Below are positions 7,929 through 15,717 of a DNA stretch of 34,085 bases, in pieces (positions within the stretch are counted from its first letter, which is position 1; each line of letters opens with the position of its first letter). The stretch covers positions 1-34,085 of the forward strand of contig WXFE01000091.1 of assembly GCA_009881065.1 (NCBI GenBank). Direction: 5' to 3'. Source of the DNA: Bacteroidales bacterium (GTDB lineage: Bacteria; Bacteroidota; Bacteroidia; Bacteroidales; VadinHA17). The position numbers were made by a program, and so were the translations under genes. The notes beneath the pieces are model-generated. The model worked only from the letters and a program-made list of their open reading frames with translations. It ran no database searches and had not been told where the DNA came from.

Positions 7929-8744
7929 ATGTTCGAGATTCATTGCAATGCCAGGAATGAGACGGGGCTGAAAGCAGCGAATGGGCATGAAAAACTGGAC
8001 AAGATGATCAACCAACAAAATATTATTGCAGGGGTTTCACATGAGGTGAGAACCCAGATGAACTCCATCGTAGCTTTTTCTTACCTTATCAATAACGAAA
8101 GGTTCAGCGAAAGTGAAAGACGTGAGTTCACTGAACAGATCATCAGTTCATGCGAACAACTCATTGGATTGTTTGAAAACTATTTTGATACTGCTGCCCT
8201 TGAATCAGGGTCAGCCACGGAAAACCTCCGCGAGACAGATGTCACCAGTCTGTTTGAGTCTCTAACCTCTGATTTCAGGGTTTTCATGAGGAAAAAGGGA
8301 CACGACAATGTGGTTCTCATCCAGGAGGACAACCTTCCCAAAAAGCTGATACTGAAAATTGATACGGCAAGAATGACCAGGATTGTAAACAATCTGTTCA
8401 GGAATGCACTTGACAATACTTTATCAGGGTTTATTAAAGTGGGGTGCACCTGGTATGATGATACAATTACCTTCTATGTAAAAGATTCTGGCCAGGGTTA
8501 TCCCAGAAGCAGCAATCTGCTGCTTTCCGACAATCCTGAGATACTACATTCCGAAAGTCAGGATACCTATTCCGCTATGAATTTAATCCTGGCCAGAAAT
8601 CTTATTCTTGCAATGGGTGGCAGGATCAGGGTTGAAAACAACGATGCCGGAGGCACCTCTGTCTTCGTTTCCTTACCTGCAAGGGAGAGCTCTGCTCTGA
8701 AAATACTTACCGGTACCTCTTCGGAGAATAAGATTGCCATCTGA
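7929..8744 (+). CDS. Soluble orphan histidine kinase
   Basis: 271 residues from ATG 7929; a TTG at 7914 would add five. The dimerisation/phosphoacceptor helix carries His38 in GVSHEVRTQMNSI. The usual Pro of the H-box (SHELRTPLN) is Gln here. The ATPase domain has the N-box Asn159 (NNLFRNALDNT), G1 box VKDSGQGY (186-190) and G2 region MGGRIRVENNDAGGTSVFV. There is no transmembrane segment, PAS or GAF sensor domain, and no response regulator is encoded nearby. It therefore probably takes its input from a partner protein and phosphorylates a regulator elsewhere. It lies 33 nt after the TPR gene, in the same direction, and ends at a hairpin terminator. Its link to the peptide locus rests on position only. 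Confidence 0.85.
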   Translation: MFEIHCNARNETGLKAANGHEKLDKMINQQNIIAGVSHEVRTQMNSIVAFSYLINNERFSESERREFTEQIISSCEQLIGLFENYFDTAALESGSATENLRETDVTSLFESLTSDFRVFMRKKGHDNVVLIQEDNLPKKLILKIDTARMTRIVNNLFRNALDNTLSGFIKVGCTWYDDTITFYVKDSGQGYPRSSNLLLSDNPEILHSESQDTYSAMNLILARNLILAMGGRIRVENNDAGGTSVFVSLPARESSALKILTGTSSENKIAI

Positions 8745-8781
8745 TTCTCCGGGGCTTTAAACTGTCTGTTAAGAGCGGTTG

Positions 8782-8806
8782 GGAGGGTCGCTAAAAGGCA
8801 CCCTCC
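8782..8806. terminator. Terminator hairpin between convergent genes
   Basis: GGAGGGT (8782-8788) pairs with ACCCTCC (8800-8806) around an 11-nt loop and is followed by TTT. It lies between the convergent kinase (ends 8744) and OmpA (ends 8862) genes and could serve both strands. Confidence 0.5.
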
Positions 8807-8861
8807 TTTACTGGTTTGTATCTGTTTATTGATTGTGGATGATCTTCCGTCATCCGGCGTG

Positions 8862-10814
8862 TCATCTGGTGACACCTTCCGACAGTATAGTTATCTCTGT
8901 CCGCCTGTTAAGACGCTTGCCCGCAGGGGTGAGATTGTCTGCCACAGGATGGGTTTCTCCGTAACCGTGTGAAAAGATACGTTTCCCGTCAATACCCCGC
9001 TTTATAAGGAATTCCCTGACTGAATTGGCTCTTCTCTCAGAAAGCCGCTGGTTATACTCATCACTTCCGTCAGAGTCAGTATGTCCGCCGATCTCAATTA
9101 CTACAGTGTGGTTTACCTGCAGGAATTCAAGCAGCTGCTCAAGTTCAGGCCGCGATGATTCAAGCAATTCCCATGAGTCAGTGTCATAGAACACGTTGTA
9201 CATCCGCATGAATTCTCCCTCACGAATCCTGTTCAGGGCAATGGTCTTCCTGTAAGGCTCCGCAGATGTATAGCCCTCAACGAAATTGAAATTCTCAGAA
9301 TAGATCATGTAACCGTCTGCCGTGACATTCATCCCGTAACTGCTTCCCTGCGGAAGACAGACGAAGAATCCTCCCCTCTTGTCAGTCAGTGAAGTTATTA
9401 CATTAACACCGTTTGTAAGGTCAGACAGTTCATACTTTGCAACAATGGGTTGCCCTGACGCCTTGTCAATAACCGTCCCCTGGAAGTACAGAACCTGTTC
9501 GGGCTGAATACGCTGTGGGAGATCAAGGTAATAGATATCCTTCCCTTTCCCCTTTTCACGGTCTGAGGAGAAGTAGGCCCTTCGGCCCGAAGACTCGATA
9601 ACGAGGCCTGTTTCATCAGCAGGGGTATTTACCGGCGGACCCAGGTTTTCCGGGACTGTCCAGGTGGAATCACGGTTCATGGTGGTGACATAGATATCAT
9701 GTCCGCCAAATGATTCCCTGCCGTTGGATGAGAAGTAGAGCGTTTTTCCGTTGAAGTAGATGAAGGGTGAAATCTCGTCGCCGGCAGTGTTTATCACCTT
9801 TCCCGGGTTGACCGGTTTGCCCCATTTCCCGTCACTGCCACGAAGTGAATACCATATATCCATTCCCCCCATCCCTCCGGGCCTGTTGCTTACGAAGAAA
9901 AGCATCCTTCCGTTGGGGCTTATAGATGGCTGTGACTCCCAGTATGTTGTGTTGACAGGAGGCCCGATGTTAATCCCGGGCGACCACCTGTTGCCATCAT
10001 ATGATGAGAAGTAGATGTCACATCTACCCTGTCCGTCATTTCTGTCACAGGCAGTAAAGTACATATACCTTCCGTCAGAGGAGATGGACTGTGCTCCTTC
10101 ATTGCCTGCGGTGTTCAGCGGAGCTCCGGCATTCCTGGCCGTTCCCCAGTATCCGTCGGCAGTCAGCCTGCTGATATAAAAGTCCTCCTGCCTGTCGCGA
10201 TTATAGTCTTTGCCATACCCCGTGGCCCTTCTCACTTCTCGTGTGAATATCAACTGCTGGCCGTCACCTGTCACTGAAGGCCAGTACTCGTCGAGGACAG
10301 TATTGACCGAGTCGCCGACGTTGACCGGCTCGGTTTGAAAGAGAGATTCCGGGAACGAAAGGGCAAAACGACAGCTGGCAAGCATCTTTTCAGCTTCACC
10401 GCGTAACCTGGAGGAGATTCCTGGTTGTTTCAGAAAAGCGTCGAGGTGAAGCAAAGCATCATAGTATCTTCCGGTTCGCAACTCAGCCCTGCCAAGGCTG
10501 TAGAGTGCCGGTACAAAGAAGAGGGAGTCGGTGGCAACAGCAGCGCGGTAGTGGGTCACTGCCTTTTCCCAGTTACCTGTGTCAGAATAGAGCTGGCCGA
10601 GAATCAGGTGAGCCTCATAGAATTTGTCATCCTCTTTCACCGCATGAAGAAGATTTGTCTCTGCCCTGTCGTAATAAAGAAGGTCGTAATCCCTTTTGCC
10701 CAGGTCATAGTACTTCAGCGCCCTGTTTGAACGTGTATGAAAGTTCTGTCCGGTAACTGAACAGTGGATCAGAACCAGGAACATAAGGGTCAGTATTTTT
10801 CTTCCTGTACTCAT
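8862..10814 (-). CDS. OmpA-family outer membrane protein with TPR and PD40 propeller
   Basis: 650 residues. In order: a signal peptide (about 1-22, ending near SVTGQ), TPR-like helices (30-140), a PD40/WD40-like beta-propeller with repeated 'YFSSxRxGxGxDIY' blades (about 190-440, for example DGRYMYFTACDRND and GKTLYFSSNGRESFGGHDIY), a small carboxypeptidase-regulatory-like fold (~450-520), and a C-terminal OmpA peptidoglycan-binding domain (about 540-648, with GGHTDSDGSDEYNQRLSERRA). The same architecture is common in Bacteroidota, where it links envelope structures to peptidoglycan. Its ATG follows directly after the TGA of queE, so the two are probably translated together, though no functional link is obvious. 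Confidence 0.92.
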   Translation of the reverse strand: MSTGRKILTLMFLVLIHCSVTGQNFHTRSNRALKYYDLGKRDYDLLYYDRAETNLLHAVKEDDKFYEAHLILGQLYSDTGNWEKAVTHYRAAVATDSLFFVPALYSLGRAELRTGRYYDALLHLDAFLKQPGISSRLRGEAEKMLASCRFALSFPESLFQTEPVNVGDSVNTVLDEYWPSVTGDGQQLIFTREVRRATGYGKDYNRDRQEDFYISRLTADGYWGTARNAGAPLNTAGNEGAQSISSDGRYMYFTACDRNDGQGRCDIYFSSYDGNRWSPGINIGPPVNTTYWESQPSISPNGRMLFFVSNRPGGMGGMDIWYSLRGSDGKWGKPVNPGKVINTAGDEISPFIYFNGKTLYFSSNGRESFGGHDIYVTTMNRDSTWTVPENLGPPVNTPADETGLVIESSGRRAYFSSDREKGKGKDIYYLDLPQRIQPEQVLYFQGTVIDKASGQPIVAKYELSDLTNGVNVITSLTDKRGGFFVCLPQGSSYGMNVTADGYMIYSENFNFVEGYTSAEPYRKTIALNRIREGEFMRMYNVFYDTDSWELLESSRPELEQLLEFLQVNHTVVIEIGGHTDSDGSDEYNQRLSERRANSVREFLIKRGIDGKRIFSHGYGETHPVADNLTPAGKRLNRRTEITILSEGVTR

Positions 10815-11441
10815 TCAGGGGATATGCATGAATTTTTGTGCCTGCAGTGAGACCCTCCACCGGCTGTTTTTCTTCACATATTCCGTAATTGCCTTTATCA
10901 TCTCCCGGTACCTGCTCCATTCCGGTTGCAGAAGAAGCTGGCAGGCCGGTCTCACATTCCGGCTGTACATCTCTGCCGCCTCAAAATCAGTGCCATCATG
11001 AATTACCACCTTCAGCTCATCTGCCATTTCCAGGATTCCGGAGAGGGGCGGCGAATCCTTCTTTGGCGAGAGGGTTATCCAGTCCCACTTGCCTGTAAGG
11101 GGATGTGTTCCCGAAGTCTCAAGGAATGTTTTGATTCCTTTTGACCTGAGCAGGCGACACAATGGCTCCATATTCCACATCAGCGGCTCGCCGCCGGTAA
11201 CAACCACCGAATCAGCCCCGGCAGCCGTCACGTTTCCGGCAATCTCCACAATGGAGACCATCGGGTGGAGTTCGGGGTTCCATGAATGCCTGGTGTCACA
11301 CCAGCTGCAGCATATATCACACCCTCCAACCCTTATGAAGTAAGCTGCCCTGCCGGTATTGACACCCTCTCCCTGGATAGAATAGAACTCCTCCACCAGG
11401 GGGAGTAGCAGGCCGCTGTTATCTGTCTCCCTCTTCCTCAT
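10815..11441 (-). CDS. queE: 7-carboxy-7-deazaguanine synthase
   Basis: A 208-residue radical SAM enzyme that converts 6-carboxytetrahydropterin to 7-carboxy-7-deazaguanine for queuosine synthesis. The N-terminal substrate-binding motif EEFYSIQGEGVNTGRAAYFIR is typical of QueE. The cluster-binding motif CX3CX2C is at Cys41, Cys45 and Cys48 (CDICCSWCDT), with an extra Cys at 44. The GGEP SAM-binding motif (VVTGGEPL) follows. The short length is normal for Bacteroidota QueE. Its ATG overlaps the stop of the alkaline phosphatase gene (ATGA). No other queuosine gene is in the window, so this copy sits within an unrelated operon. Confidence 0.93.
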   Translation of the reverse strand: MRKRETDNSGLLLPLVEEFYSIQGEGVNTGRAAYFIRVGGCDICCSWCDTRHSWNPELHPMVSIVEIAGNVTAAGADSVVVTGGEPLMWNMEPLCRLLRSKGIKTFLETSGTHPLTGKWDWITLSPKKDSPPLSGILEMADELKVVIHDGTDFEAAEMYSRNVRPACQLLLQPEWSRYREMIKAITEYVKKNSRWRVSLQAQKFMHIP

Positions 11442-12544
11442 CTGCGTTTCCTGTCAAGAGAAAGCAGCCTGAAGAAGTCATGAAAGAGGTCAGTGTTTTC
11501 CTGTATGCCAGTGAATTCCACAGCTCCCGGCCCAAAAGCAAAGACCGGCACCATGACACCTGAATGCCCGGTGAAACTGAACTCAGCTTTGACCTCCCTC
11601 TTTGCAAGATTTCCCCCGGTGATACTCATACCTCCTGTCTCATGGTCAGCAGTCACCACAATCAGTGTTTTGCCATCCCTCTTCGCAAAATCATAGGCAA
11701 CGGCAACAGCCCTGTCCATATCAATGACCTCATCAATCACCATTGATGTATTATTGCCATGACCGGCATCATCAATCCTCGAACCTTCGACCATGAGGAT
11801 AAACCCCGCGCGATTCCGCGAAAGCACCTCTATAGCCTTGGCTGTTGCCCTGGCAAGGAACTGAGTATCTCTCCCATCGGATATCATGGGAATGTCACCA
11901 TCAGCCATCAGCCCCGCAATCCGGTCTGACTTCGAGGCGATGAACGACTCAAGATCATATGTAACGTCATAACCTGCCCGGGAAAGCCCTGATACCACAT
12001 CCTCCTCATGGTTGATCTTCCCGGTTGAATCCGGGGTTGGGACGAAATACCTCCTGCCTCCCCCGATGAAAATGTCAGCTGCCCCGTTGATGTACTGCTT
12101 CGCTATTGAACGATATTCATACCTCAGGGGGGCATGAGTGGCAAAATCAGCCGGGGTGGCGTCAGTCAACGAACTGGTACAGACAATGCCGGTAGCCATT
12201 CCGGCCGCTTTGGCATGCTCAAGAAGGGTAACCAGTATTGTGCTGTCGGGGCGCATCGCTACCATCAGGTTGTTGGTCTTCTCACCTGTGGCAAGCGCTG
12301 TTCCGCCGGCGGCTGAGTCAGTTGAATAGTTGTTGGCCGAGTGAGTCCTGCTGAAGCCTGTCACCGGGAAGGAAGGAAAGGTCATGGTGTTTCCTGAGGC
12401 CGTTATGGCGGCATAGACATGTGAGACTCCCATTCCGTCGCCTATAAACAATATAAGGTTTCGTGGCTTCTGTCTGGAACTGCCTGCTGAGGCAAGCGTC
12501 AGAACAACAAGGGCTAAAGCTCCAATTCTGGTAAGTATCTTCAT
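11438..12544 (-). CDS. Secreted alkaline phosphatase
   Basis: 368 residues with a signal peptide (about 1-21). Metal and catalytic motifs of the alkaline phosphatase superfamily are in order: FIGDGMG with Asp36; TDSAAGGTALATG with nucleophile Ser77; SSLTDATPADF; EGSRIDDAGHGNN; and TADHETGG. It hydrolyses phosphate monoesters in the periplasm or outside the cell. It is the third gene of a run of three phosphatases transcribed together from about 15.6 kb, with 12 nt after the 5'-nucleotidase stop. No crown-domain insertions are seen, so it is a compact form. Confidence 0.93.
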   Translation of the reverse strand: MKILTRIGALALVVLTLASAGSSRQKPRNLILFIGDGMGVSHVYAAITASGNTMTFPSFPVTGFSRTHSANNYSTDSAAGGTALATGEKTNNLMVAMRPDSTILVTLLEHAKAAGMATGIVCTSSLTDATPADFATHAPLRYEYRSIAKQYINGAADIFIGGGRRYFVPTPDSTGKINHEEDVVSGLSRAGYDVTYDLESFIASKSDRIAGLMADGDIPMISDGRDTQFLARATAKAIEVLSRNRAGFILMVEGSRIDDAGHGNNTSMVIDEVIDMDRAVAVAYDFAKRDGKTLIVVTADHETGGMSITGGNLAKREVKAEFSFTGHSGVMVPVFAFGPGAVEFTGIQENTDLFHDFFRLLSLDRKRR

Positions 12545-12556
12545 GAAAATCTATTG

Positions 12557-14293
12557 TCAGTTATTGCCAAAAAGCATTCTCATTTCCCGTTTTTTCGCAT
12601 CAGCTGCCCAATCAACCGGAACAATCTTCCACTCACTGAGCGGAACAGGAGAGATTGTGCCCTTCTCCCTTATCCATTCAGTCATGTAAAACCGCAAATC
12701 ACGTTCCGTCGCTGAGATAATCCTTCTCTCCAGTTCCTTGCCGGCAATACCCGCTGCCGTAAAGTGCCCTCCGCCCCCGTTGGCCCGGTATGAGTTCACG
12801 GCTACTGTATAACTGGCGCTGTGGCTGAACGGAGACCCGTCACTGAGTGCAGTGATATTGACCCTTGCCCCGGCGGGTTTGCTCACGTCTACTGTGTACC
12901 TGATGCCCATGGCAGAATCAAAATTGTATGACGGATATTGCAGCCTGGCAGTCCCGTTTACGATGACCGGCTTGCCGTCATCATCTGTGCGGTAGTTAAG
13001 CATGTAGTCACTCGCCTTCTCCATTGTCCGGAACCAATGACCCGCTGAATGTTCAAGATGGCGGTCTATCTCTCCTCCCGTCATCCTGACGGTATAAAGG
13101 AAATTCTCAAACCGGTATAGCCTGTACATGTCCCTGATCCTCAGATCTCCACTGGAGATGCTCTGGTCAAATGAGAGCGGGGCAGCCAATGATATCTGAG
13201 CTCCTGTGATATCAAGCTGCATGCGGTGTATCAGGTCGGTGAAGGCCGAGGGACCAAAAAAGGCATCGCGCGTGCCTACAGTGGTTTCAGACCTGCCGAT
13301 GATCTCGGAAGTATACTCCCTGACCCTCTCCATTGCTCCGCGGTACCTCTCGAGGAAGCCGGATGACTCCGGAAGGGTATTCATCTCTGTTATTCTGCCT
13401 TCAAGGAGCGGTATGTTCCTTCCTGCACCTCTCCTGTCAAATGAGACACTGACATTCATCAGTGCCTCTGCCCTGCTGCCACCGTCGAGAACAAGCACCT
13501 TATCACCGTTGCTGTCCGTCACTTCCCTGACATCCTTCCTGTGGTCATGCCCGCAGAAGATAACGTCAAAACCGGGAACGTTCATTGCAACTGCCAGAGA
13601 GCTGTTCTCATCATCTCCTCCATTATCTCCGTCGCCCATTCCTGAATGAAACAGCCCGATAACCAGGTCAGGATTTTCAGCCTGAATGGCAGGCATCCAT
13701 TTCCTGGCAGTGGCAACCATGTTCTCGAACCTTATACCACTGTAAAGTGACTCCGGCAGCCAGCGCGGAACAGACGGGGTTATAAGCCCGAAGACCACAA
13801 GCTTCATTTCCCTCTTTTTTATGACGGTATAAGGCTCGAAATAAGGTTCTCCGGTTTCTATCTCTATGGCATTTGCTGCCAGTATCGGGAAGTTGTATTC
13901 GCTTCTGACGCGGTCATACACAGCATGGCCCGTTTCTATGTCATGGTTGCCCACGGTGGCTGCATCATAGCCCAGATGGTTGAGTATGTCAGCTATTATA
14001 TGGGTAGTGGCAGTATCTATGAAGTTATAATAGTATGCCAGCGGATCACCCTGCAGAATGTCACCGTTGTCGAGCAGAACAATATTCTCCTTTTTGCCCG
14101 ATTCAACCACCCGGGCAAGGTTGGCAAGCGACCGGTCAGTGGACTTGCCCTCTGTATTGTCAAATGGGAGCAGCATGCCGTGCAGGTCAGTGGTGGCATA
14201 TATTTCGAGCCTGACCTCCTTTCTTGTGCATGCAAGCGTAAGCAGGGCAGCAAGAAGTATTAATGCCAGATTCCGGGTAGTTGTCTTGATCAT
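12557..14293 (-). CDS. 5'-nucleotidase / 2',3'-cyclic phosphodiesterase lipoprotein (UshA-like)
   Basis: 578 residues with a lipobox (LTLAC, Cys22), so probably lipid-anchored. The metallophosphoesterase domain has YATTDLHGML, LLDNGDILQGDP, TVGNHDIETG and FCGHDHRKD (about residues 30-270). The C-terminal 5'-nucleotidase domain (about 320-540) ends with VAVNSYRANGGGGHF, the nucleotide-binding region. The expected role is to remove phosphate from extracellular nucleotides or cleave cyclic 2',3'-nucleotides, releasing nucleosides and phosphate. Only 4 nt separate it from the upstream purple acid phosphatase-like gene, so they form one operon. Confidence 0.93.
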   Translation of the reverse strand: MIKTTTRNLALILLAALLTLACTRKEVRLEIYATTDLHGMLLPFDNTEGKSTDRSLANLARVVESGKKENIVLLDNGDILQGDPLAYYYNFIDTATTHIIADILNHLGYDAATVGNHDIETGHAVYDRVRSEYNFPILAANAIEIETGEPYFEPYTVIKKREMKLVVFGLITPSVPRWLPESLYSGIRFENMVATARKWMPAIQAENPDLVIGLFHSGMGDGDNGGDDENSSLAVAMNVPGFDVIFCGHDHRKDVREVTDSNGDKVLVLDGGSRAEALMNVSVSFDRRGAGRNIPLLEGRITEMNTLPESSGFLERYRGAMERVREYTSEIIGRSETTVGTRDAFFGPSAFTDLIHRMQLDITGAQISLAAPLSFDQSISSGDLRIRDMYRLYRFENFLYTVRMTGGEIDRHLEHSAGHWFRTMEKASDYMLNYRTDDDGKPVIVNGTARLQYPSYNFDSAMGIRYTVDVSKPAGARVNITALSDGSPFSHSASYTVAVNSYRANGGGGHFTAAGIAGKELERRIISATERDLRFYMTEWIREKGTISPVPLSEWKIVPVDWAADAKKREMRMLFGNN

Positions 14294-14297
14294 GGTA

Positions 14298-15596
14298 TTA
14301 TCTTGTTTTTACTTCAGGAGGCAGCCCTATCCGGTTACTTCCATTTTTCATTTTGGTGAGCATAAACTGGTCGGCAAGGGCACCGGATGCATCAAATGCC
14401 TTATATATCAGCCGGTTACCATCAATGGTAATTGCCTGCCATAACTGGGTGTTGGTATACCCTGCTTCCCACCACGGTGCGGCATCCTGACTGTACTGTT
14501 TGGAGCCGCTGACCGAGACTACATAAACGGTTCCGGCCCTCCTGCCCCTCTGTTCTGCTCCGTCAGGCATCACGACTCCCCTGGCATATGTATGGTCATG
14601 GCCGTTCAGTACCAGGTCAACCCCATACCTGTCAACCAGCGGTTTAAGGTTTTCCCTGACAACCTTGTTGTTTCTCCTGGCAGCAGTTGAAAAGAAGGGA
14701 TGGTGAAATGCCATTACGGTCCATTTGCATGGATTATTCTTCAGAAGGCTTTCAACCCATTCGGTCTGACTGCGGGCAATGGCTTCATCTCTCAGCATCT
14801 GGTCGCTGCTGACCATTATGAACCGCACACCCTGGTAGTCGAAACTGTAGGCTGTCTCCTCCAATCCGGCAGGTCCGTTTTCCGGGAGAGTGAAACCCGG
14901 TCTCCAGTACATATTTAAGTCACGCTTCTGTCTGTCATGCGGGTTGTAGAATTCATGGTTCCCGGGGGTTGCTGCCACCGGCACCTCCGATGCGATGAAT
15001 CCTGCAGCCCGGTGCCAGTCACCCCACTCATCGTCAAGAGTATTGCCGGCATATCCACCGTCAACCAGGTCACCGGTAAATATCATGAATGCTGCTTCAG
15101 GCACTGAGCGGTAAGCTTGTCTGATCACCCTCGCGTAGGAAGAAATCGGCCCAACCTGTGAATCTCCGAACCAGAGAAAGGAGAACGGGGCTGCACCTGC
15201 TTCAGCAGTTTTGAAGGTGAACCACTCGCTGGCATCTGGGCCTGAACCGACGCAGTAAGAATATCCGGTTCCGGGAACCAGCCCGGTAAATATCACCGAA
15301 TGGAACCGGGCAGTCACTCCATCAGCAGTGATATCCTCCGATTTTCCTGTTACGGCCATGGCAGAGTCAGCCCTGAGCACACCAGATATGTTGCGGGAAA
15401 TCCTTGCCACACTCTCGCTTACTGTGGTATCCGTTCTCCAGGTCACAGCCATGGTTGTTCCCTGATCTCCGGTAATATTGAGTACAATCCTTTCAGGTTT
15501 TGCAGAGGGAATATATTTTGTAATTCCCTCCTGTGCCACTGCCTGAAATGAAATCAATATCAGAGCGGTCACGAGAGCATTCAGAAGAGGCTTCAT
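14298..15596 (-). CDS. Purple acid phosphatase-like metallophosphoesterase
   Basis: 432 residues with a signal peptide (about 1-21, cut near AVAQ). A fibronectin-like N-terminal domain typical of purple acid phosphatases (PERIVLNITGDQGTTMAVTW) comes first, then the metallophosphatase domain with LWFGDSQ, FTGDLVDGGY, TPGNHEFY, MAFHHPFF and LNGHDHTYARG, which supply the metal ligands. It is secreted and expected to act on phosphate esters. It is the first gene of the phosphatase operon; the intergenic region 15597-15717 is shared with the divergent DUF1343 gene and shows no clear -7 box for this strand. Confidence 0.9.
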   Translation of the reverse strand: MKPLLNALVTALILISFQAVAQEGITKYIPSAKPERIVLNITGDQGTTMAVTWRTDTTVSESVARISRNISGVLRADSAMAVTGKSEDITADGVTARFHSVIFTGLVPGTGYSYCVGSGPDASEWFTFKTAEAGAAPFSFLWFGDSQVGPISSYARVIRQAYRSVPEAAFMIFTGDLVDGGYAGNTLDDEWGDWHRAAGFIASEVPVAATPGNHEFYNPHDRQKRDLNMYWRPGFTLPENGPAGLEETAYSFDYQGVRFIMVSSDQMLRDEAIARSQTEWVESLLKNNPCKWTVMAFHHPFFSTAARRNNKVVRENLKPLVDRYGVDLVLNGHDHTYARGVVMPDGAEQRGRRAGTVYVVSVSGSKQYSQDAAPWWEAGYTNTQLWQAITIDGNRLIYKAFDASGALADQFMLTKMKNGSNRIGLPPEVKTR

Positions 15597-15663
15597 AATT
15601 GGTTTTATTACATTAACAATTCTCCGTGACGGGAGGTTGTAAATATATTGATAATTTCCATGC

Positions 15664-15681
15664 AGAGCGGCGGACCGCTCT
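15664..15681. promoter_or_regulatory. Inverted repeat AGAGCGG-CGGA-CCGCTCT, candidate operator
   Basis: Perfect 7-bp arms (15664-15670 and 15675-15681) around a 4-nt loop. The right arm touches the -33 TTG (15681-15683) of the DUF1343 promoter, so a bound regulator would block RNA polymerase. It lies between two divergent operons. As RNA on the minus strand it would be upstream of the phosphatase operon and could not terminate it. Confidence 0.4.
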
Positions 15682-15710
15682 TGCTACCATGACCCTTTTA
15701 ACTATTTTTG
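15681..15710 (+). promoter_or_regulatory. Promoter of the DUF1343 gene
   Basis: TTG (15681-15683), 19 nt, then TATTTTTG (15703-15710), an exact -7 match. The ATG at 15718 lies only 8 nt beyond the box, so the transcript would be leaderless or nearly so. Confidence 0.6.
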
Positions 15711-15717
15711 CAGATAT

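Noticed and set aside
13206..13649. 147-aa plus-strand frame within the 5'-nucleotidase gene
   Set aside because: Shadow frame rich in Ser, Pro and Leu with no domain; the minus-strand gene has all catalytic motifs.
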